Source of the DNA: Planctomycetota bacterium
GTDB lineage: Bacteria > Planctomycetota > Planctomycetia > Pirellulales > Lacipirellulaceae
Direction of reading: 5' to 3'
NCBI GenBank assembly: GCA_013286045.1
Contig: JABDGM010000027.1
Span: 1-46,171, forward strand
DNA length: 46,171 nucleotides
The notes under the pieces: generated by a model
Told to the model about the DNA's origin: nothing
The model's database searches: none
What the model saw: the letters and a program-made list of their open reading frames with translations, nothing else
Translations under genes and position numbers: made by a program
Part shown: piece by piece, positions 41,947 through 46,171 of the stretch
How positions within the stretch are numbered: position 1 is the stretch's first letter
Layout of the letters: the number at the start of each line of letters is the position of its first letter

Positions 41947-43236
41947 CTAAGACTTTGTGCCGCCCAGCGCACGCAGGTGGCGTTCAAAATGGTCCGCCAA
42001 CACTTCCGTGTACGTATCCGTGTACGCCTGCAGTAGCTGCCGGATCAAACCGCCGAGCTCCGGATCCATAAGAATTGTACCGAACGTGCAATGCAGCACC
42101 TGCCTCCCCGGCGCCGTAAAGCCCTTTCCCGCGGGAACGTCGCACCAGCGTTCGAGATAGACCTTCTCAAGTTCGATCACGCTCACCGTATTTTCCGCCG
42201 CGGGCAGCTTGTTGACATCAGCGCTCACGTGATAAGTCGCCTTATCTCGATCGTAGAATCGACGTGCGACTTCAATCACTCGGCGGAAAAGCGATTCGTC
42301 ATGCCTGGCCACGACGCGCAAGGCCTCCAGATAACTCGTACCAGCCGTTTTCACATGCAGGCAGCCGTTTGTCGTTCGCGCCAAAATCGGATACAGCGAG
42401 AGCTTGTCCGAACCGGAATGCAGACTCAACTTATACGGCCCTAGCTCTCTCGCTAACGCCGCATGATCTTCGAGCGATCGTTCCAACTCGCTCAAATCGC
42501 CTTTGTAATCAACCCCCTTTTCGAATTCGCCAACAAATCTCGGCGCAAGGCTAATTAACCGCAAGCCATGCTCTCGAAACTGGTCGGCGATGATGTAGTG
42601 TTCCGCCAGCGACGTCGGCTGCCGCGTTTCGTCGATGCTCAATTCGAGCTCAAACGGCCGCTCGGCCGCATCGCTCACATTCCGAATGTAACTGGCCAGT
42701 TCAATCGCGTGCTTGATTGCCCGCCCATACTTGACCGCGCACCGCATGGCTGCCTGCTCGTCGATCGTAAACGACCGGCCACCAGACAACGACTTTCGAT
42801 AGTTCAGATACTTCGAATACCAGCTAACCGACGCCACGATTTTTTCGAACCGTTCGCGCAGCGCCGGCTCGTCATAGTCGTCCGCATTACCATCTACGTA
42901 ATCAGACGGATCAATCGTGAAAAACGAAAAGCCCGCGGCAGATGTTATGTCGACGTCAGCCGGAGTTTTAAGATGGTCGGCATCCGCACCGCTCGCCCCT
43001 TGCCATTCTTCGGCGTCCATCCCCCACACCGCGGCATCAATTACGTCGCTTGGCGTGCGCCCGGTGCGCCCCATTTCACGAATTGATTGCTGAGCAAAGA
43101 TTGGCGCAAATCCGCCGCCAGCCCGCTTCATGGCTTCAATGTGCCCCGGCGTGGCAAGGCCGATTCGGTCACCGAACCCAAAGCTCGGAGTAAGGTCGAG
43201 TGTGGAAAACCGATTTATCGTCGCGGTAGTGCTCAT
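41947..43236 (-). CDS. uxaE: Tagaturonate epimerase family protein (UxaE-like)
   Basis: 429 residues. The N-terminal FGFGDRIGLATPGHIEAMKRAG and the internal KLSLHSGSDKLSLYPILAR and GCLHVKTAGTSYLEALRVVA match, from recall, the tagaturonate/fructuronate epimerase family of non-classical hexuronate degradation. Metal-binding candidates are the His/Glu residues around LHSGSDK and LHVKTAGTS. The role would be conversion of D-tagaturonate to D-fructuronate in the cytoplasm. Its ATG is 1 bp after the stop of the Zn-dehydrogenase, so translation is coupled. A pectate-lyase-like gene lies divergently upstream, which supports galacturonate metabolism. The symbol is tentative. Confidence 0.8.
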   Translation of the reverse strand: MSTTATINRFSTLDLTPSFGFGDRIGLATPGHIEAMKRAGGGFAPIFAQQSIREMGRTGRTPSDVIDAAVWGMDAEEWQGASGADADHLKTPADVDITSAAGFSFFTIDPSDYVDGNADDYDEPALRERFEKIVASVSWYSKYLNYRKSLSGGRSFTIDEQAAMRCAVKYGRAIKHAIELASYIRNVSDAAERPFELELSIDETRQPTSLAEHYIIADQFREHGLRLISLAPRFVGEFEKGVDYKGDLSELERSLEDHAALARELGPYKLSLHSGSDKLSLYPILARTTNGCLHVKTAGTSYLEALRVVARHDESLFRRVIEVARRFYDRDKATYHVSADVNKLPAAENTVSVIELEKVYLERWCDVPAGKGFTAPGRQVLHCTFGTILMDPELGGLIRQLLQAYTDTYTEVLADHFERHLRALGGTKS

Positions 43237-43237
43237 C

Positions 43238-44263
43238 TTAATCGAGATTGATCATGGCCTTGATGACGCCCGTTTCCGGTCGGGTGAACGACTCGAACAC
43301 GTCGATCACCTCTCCAAATGCCGCTCGGTGCGTTATCCATCGCGACGTGTCAATCTGCCCCTCTTCAATTTGCTTGATAATCCGATGGAAGTCATCGGGT
43401 AACGCGTTTCGCGACGCCTTCAACGTCATTTCTCGAGAGTGGAACAGTCGGTCCGAAAATACAATATCTTGCGTCGTTATTCCAACGTAAACGAGCGTCC
43501 CCGTGTGCGCCACGTAGTTAAGTGCGTTATTCATCGAGGCGGCGCTACCCGTCGCATCGAGTACGATCGGAAACAACTCGCCGCCCGTTATTTCTCGCAG
43601 TTGATCGAGTTCACTCCCATCGCCACGAGTTTGCACCGTGTGCGACAAATCATACGTACGCCGACAAAAGTCCAGTCGCTCGGCGTTCATATCCAGCATC
43701 GTCACGTTGCTGCCCGCCAGCCGCGCGAACTCCAGGACCGACAACCCGATCGGCCCCGCGCCAAGGATGAGCAAGTGCTCGCCACCCCTTGGTGCCGCAC
43801 GGTTCACCGCGTGGCAGCCAATCGCCAGCGTTTCAACCAACGCCAACTGCTCAAACGTCAGCTTTTGCGAAGGATGCAACTTACTGGCCCGCACGACAAA
43901 CCGCTCGCGCAGCCCGCCATCCGTATGAACGCCGAGAACCTGCAATTCTTGACAACAGTTCCCCGACCCGCGGCGGCTCGCAAAACTGTTGGGATTATTC
44001 ATGTACGGTTCAATCGAACAGCGATCCCCAGGCTTCACATTCTCGACGCTCGAGCCAACGTCCACGACTTCCACACCGAGCTCATGCCCCGGTATCCGCG
44101 GATAGCTGAACAACGCAAACTTGCCCAAGTACGCACTCGTATCGGTGCCGCATACTCCAACACTGTGCGTGCGCACCAGCGCCTCATCCGGCGCGAGCGC
44201 CGCCGGCTCGTCAATTTCGAGGCGTTTGAACGTACGGGGTGACTCTAATTGCAGCGCTTTCAT
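43238..44263 (-). CDS. Zinc-type alcohol/polyol dehydrogenase (MDR family)
   Basis: About 341 residues from the ATG at 44263; a GTG directly before it is a possible alternative, and AGGA lies about 5 nt upstream. Catalytic zinc ligands fit C39 (GVCGTD) and GHE. The nucleotide motif is ILGAGPIGLSVLEFARLAG. The structural-zinc lobe is unusual: where the family has CGxCxxCxxGxxNC, this protein reads MNNPNSFASRRGSGNCC, with only the last cysteines kept. It probably acts on a sugar acid of the same pathway as the epimerase that follows 1 bp later (inference). Confidence 0.9.
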   Translation of the reverse strand: MKALQLESPRTFKRLEIDEPAALAPDEALVRTHSVGVCGTDTSAYLGKFALFSYPRIPGHELGVEVVDVGSSVENVKPGDRCSIEPYMNNPNSFASRRGSGNCCQELQVLGVHTDGGLRERFVVRASKLHPSQKLTFEQLALVETLAIGCHAVNRAAPRGGEHLLILGAGPIGLSVLEFARLAGSNVTMLDMNAERLDFCRRTYDLSHTVQTRGDGSELDQLREITGGELFPIVLDATGSAASMNNALNYVAHTGTLVYVGITTQDIVFSDRLFHSREMTLKASRNALPDDFHRIIKQIEEGQIDTSRWITHRAAFGEVIDVFESFTRPETGVIKAMINLD

Positions 44264-44519
44264 CACGTCCTACTTAGTTACATTGCCGTTTCAATTTTCA
44301 ATGTAGCAGTCCGCGCGCTGACACAACAGCGCGGGCCGCTTGCGAAATTCAATTTGAACTCGTCGCGCCGCATCGGTTCGTTTTTTGTCCAAACACGTTT
44401 CGCAAAAACGGAACATCCGACCATTTTATTGCCATTTTTTGCTCGCGCGTTTTTTGCCCATAAGCATATAATCGAAAGCATTCGGCGGATGACCGCAATG
44501 ACTCAGGAGTTCGGTTGGC
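44264..44519. promoter_or_regulatory. Divergent regulatory region between dehydrogenase/epimerase operon and pectate-lyase gene
   Basis: A 7-bp perfect palindrome TACATTG-N13-CAATGTA (44279-44305) lies 15 bp before the dehydrogenase start, in the right place for a repressor. A CGCGCTG-N6-CAGCGCG hairpin is at 44314-44333. Toward the pectate-lyase gene, TATAAT (44467-44472) is a candidate -10 box; no matching -35 is evident. TTTTTTG occurs three times (44381, 44435, 44450). AGGAG lies about 10 nt before the ATG at 44520. Confidence 0.5.
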
Positions 44520-45761
44520 ATGCTGCTCAATTCTTTTATGCGCTACCGGTGGGTGCCGCTGGCGGCCTGCCTCTCGCTCGTCGTCCACACCGTCGACGCG
44601 CAACTGCCATCCTTTTCCGGCGCTGAAGGATTCGGCGGAACGTTCACCGGAACCGCGCCTGCGGGCGGTTGGTTCTCCAACGCGTCCGTCTATCACGTAA
44701 CTACGACGCAAGACCTGCTCGACGCCGGCGGCAAGCCCGTCTTCGGCACCTTGCGCGGCGCTTTCTACGATTACACCAATCCAAGTTCGCCGAAGCAGCA
44801 GATTTCGAATCGCATTGTTGTGTTCGACGTCGGCGGCACGTTCGATATCTCGGCCAATAGCCTCGACATCAAAACCGCCAACAACATCTACATCGCCGGC
44901 CAAACCGCACCCGCCCCCGTCACGATCTACGGCAACACGGCCCAGATCACCAAGAGCAACAACACGATGACCAGTAACGTCATCCTCCGATATTTGACGT
45001 TCCGTAAGGGTACCGGCGATGGCTCCGACTCCATCACCTTCGCCGGCGGAAACGGCCCGGGTGACACCGTCGCAACGAACATGATCATCGACCACGTCTC
45101 CGCCACCTGGTCTGAAGACGAAGTCCTCTCCGTCGCGAACAACAACACAAACGTCTCCGTGCAGTACACGATGATGACCGACTCGCTCACTTCAGGTCAT
45201 CAATACGGTTCGCTCATCCGTCCGAAAGTGAATTCGCAAGTCACCTATCAGCACAATCTCTACGGCAACGACAAAAGCCGAAATCCCCGCGCCGGCAGCT
45301 ACAACAACCAGCAGCTCGATTTGGATTTCCGCAACAACGTCGTCTACAACTACAGCGACCGCGCCGGCTACACCGGCGGCGCCAGCGAAACAGACACCGA
45401 GTACGTGAACCTGAACTACGTAGGCAACTACGTGATCGCCGGCCCCTCGACCCCAAACGGAACCAGCTCAAACACGGCCTTCACGATGGACGTGTCGAGC
45501 TTCTACAACCTCACGAACAATACCGTCCTCGCCACGCCCAAGGATCCGATCGCGTTGAAAGCCTACCAGTCCGATAACCTCGTCGACTCGAACCATAACG
45601 CCATCCGCGATGGCGTCGACACCGGCTGGGGCATGTTCATCGCTTCCGACGGCACAACGACGCGCCCCTATCCAGATTTCAACTACGGCCCCAATTGCTG
45701 CCGGCAAGCACGGTGGTGGGAGAATCCGCCGTCGTGTAATCGCTGGTTTTCCAGTTGGTGA
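44520..45761 (+). CDS. Secreted pectate-lyase-like parallel beta-helix protein, frameshifted at the 3' end
   Basis: 413 residues. Signal peptide (RYRWVPLAACLSLVVHTVDAQ). The start FSGAEGFGGTFTGTAPAGGW and the later GTLRGAFYDYTNPS, VVFDVGGTFDIS, NIYIAGQTAPAPVTIYG, NVILRYLTFRKG, IIDHVSATWSEDEVLSV and YQHNLYGNDKSRNPRAG form the repeating rungs of pectate-lyase-type polysaccharide lyases. From about residue 390 (NYGPNCCRQARWWENPPSCN) the sequence stops looking like the family and ends soon, while a beta-domain continues in another frame. So the C-terminus is disrupted. It would cleave pectin outside the cell, feeding the dehydrogenase/epimerase operon. Confidence 0.8.
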   Translation: MLLNSFMRYRWVPLAACLSLVVHTVDAQLPSFSGAEGFGGTFTGTAPAGGWFSNASVYHVTTTQDLLDAGGKPVFGTLRGAFYDYTNPSSPKQQISNRIVVFDVGGTFDISANSLDIKTANNIYIAGQTAPAPVTIYGNTAQITKSNNTMTSNVILRYLTFRKGTGDGSDSITFAGGNGPGDTVATNMIIDHVSATWSEDEVLSVANNNTNVSVQYTMMTDSLTSGHQYGSLIRPKVNSQVTYQHNLYGNDKSRNPRAGSYNNQQLDLDFRNNVVYNYSDRAGYTGGASETDTEYVNLNYVGNYVIAGPSTPNGTSSNTAFTMDVSSFYNLTNNTVLATPKDPIALKAYQSDNLVDSNHNAIRDGVDTGWGMFIASDGTTTRPYPDFNYGPNCCRQARWWENPPSCNRWFSSW

Positions 45762-46171
45762 TGAGGGCGTAACGGGCAGTGGGACCATTGGCTGGGCCGA
45801 CGTACGTGAGCGGCGTGGGCGCGGGAAACTAAGCGCGGATACCATCAACTTCTCGCTCACGAACAACGGCGGCACCCTCGCACCCGGCGATCCGATCGGA
45901 GCAACCGAGTCCAACGCATTGCCCACGAACATTGGCCAAACGCACGTCGTCGGCGACTTAACGCTTGCTGCAGGCGCTCTTCAAATCGAGCTTTCATCGC
46001 TCGCCAGCTTCGACAAGTTGCTCGTCGACGGAATCGCTACCCTCGGTGGCAACCTCTTGGTCTCGCCCCTGAATGGGTTCACACCCACAAACGGCAACAG
46101 TTGGCAAATCATGACGGCGAGTAGTTTTACCGGCCACTTCAGCTCGATCACGGCAGGATATTCCGTACAAC
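45762..46171 (+). pseudogene. Out-of-frame C-terminal continuation of the pectate-lyase-like gene, cut by the window end
   Basis: In the frame starting at 45841 the DNA is open to the last base and encodes TINFSLTNNGGTLAPGDPIG, VVGDLTLAAGALQIELSSL, FDKLLVDGIATLGGNLLVSPLNGFTPTNG, SWQIMTASSFTGHFSSI (in pieces). This is the same terminal beta-module as in the proteins at 17794 and 21829, which leads into a dockerin loop and PEP-CTERM tail there. Between 45690 and 45840 other frames also carry plausible pieces (LPASTVVGESAVV, GPTYVSGVGAGN), so several small indels separate it from the lyase. It may be gene decay or sequencing error. No start codon of its own. Confidence 0.6.

Noticed and set aside
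43439-44242. 267-residue open frame antisense to the Zn-dehydrogenase
   Set aside because: Arg/His-rich shadow of a well-supported dehydrogenase; no motif of its own.
1-46171. tRNA genes, rRNA, CRISPR arrays, phage or IS genes
   Set aside because: I scanned for GGTTCGA-type T-arms, regular repeat/spacer patterns and transposase motifs and found nothing that held up; GGTTCGA near 4547 lies in the transglutaminase coding region.

Overview
The window looks like chromosomal DNA of a planctomycete, most likely a Pirellulales relative. Supporting traits: six secreted proteins with PEP-CTERM tails, three of them with a planctomycete-style dockerin-like Ca2+ loop (GDYNGNGTVDAADY...WR..FG); ECF sigma factors paired with large GEGGMG-type Ser/Thr kinases; a planctomycete-type cytochrome c fused to a SUMF1 domain; a TAT-exported Gfo/Idh/MocA oxidoreductase; and a porin with a coiled-coil N-terminus. 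No rRNA, tRNA, CRISPR array, prophage or intact transposon was seen.

Layout. 0.2-5.4 kb: an ECF sigma factor, a membrane Ser/Thr kinase with an extracytoplasmic heme-binding (CxxCH) sensor domain, then peroxiredoxin, DsbA-like thioredoxin and transglutaminase genes. 5.6-8.6 kb (minus strand): a remnant-like membrane protein, a degraded repeat-protein fragment, a small orphan protein and a cytoplasmic hybrid histidine kinase. 8.9-13.7 kb (minus): anti-sigma and ECF sigma genes overlapping by ATGA, a good rho-independent terminator, a fasciclin protein, a chloride-channel fragment and a large porin. 13.7-14.3 kb: a gene-free stretch with TGTGCCAA-type palindromes.

14.3-32.4 kb is the core of the window: two paralogous islands, each built as ECF sigma factor, then giant Ser/Thr kinase, then PEP-CTERM cargo genes. 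In each island the kinase and the first cargo gene carry the same bipartite upstream element at identical spacing. Island 1 has TGAGGGGTTC-N11-GTCGCATTG; island 2 has CTTTGCGCGA-N13-GTCGCAYTGA. The half nearest the gene is shared by both islands and the distal half is island-specific. This looks like two insulated ECF regulons controlling export of surface or extracellular-matrix proteins; it is the most interesting signal here.

32.4-38.9 kb: an ABC exporter, a cyclic-nucleotide-binding thioredoxin-reductase-like flavoprotein followed 18 bp later by PTS enzyme I, and an SDR dehydrogenase. 39.1-46.2 kb: a cytochrome c/SUMF1 fusion and a Gfo/Idh/MocA oxidoreductase on the plus strand, facing a tightly coupled Zn-alcohol dehydrogenase and UxaE-type tagaturonate epimerase operon, with a divergent pectate-lyase-like secreted protein that is frameshifted near the window end. 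The last block reads as a pectin/galacturonate utilisation locus.

All assignments come from motifs read by eye. No database search was possible, and domain boundaries are approximate.
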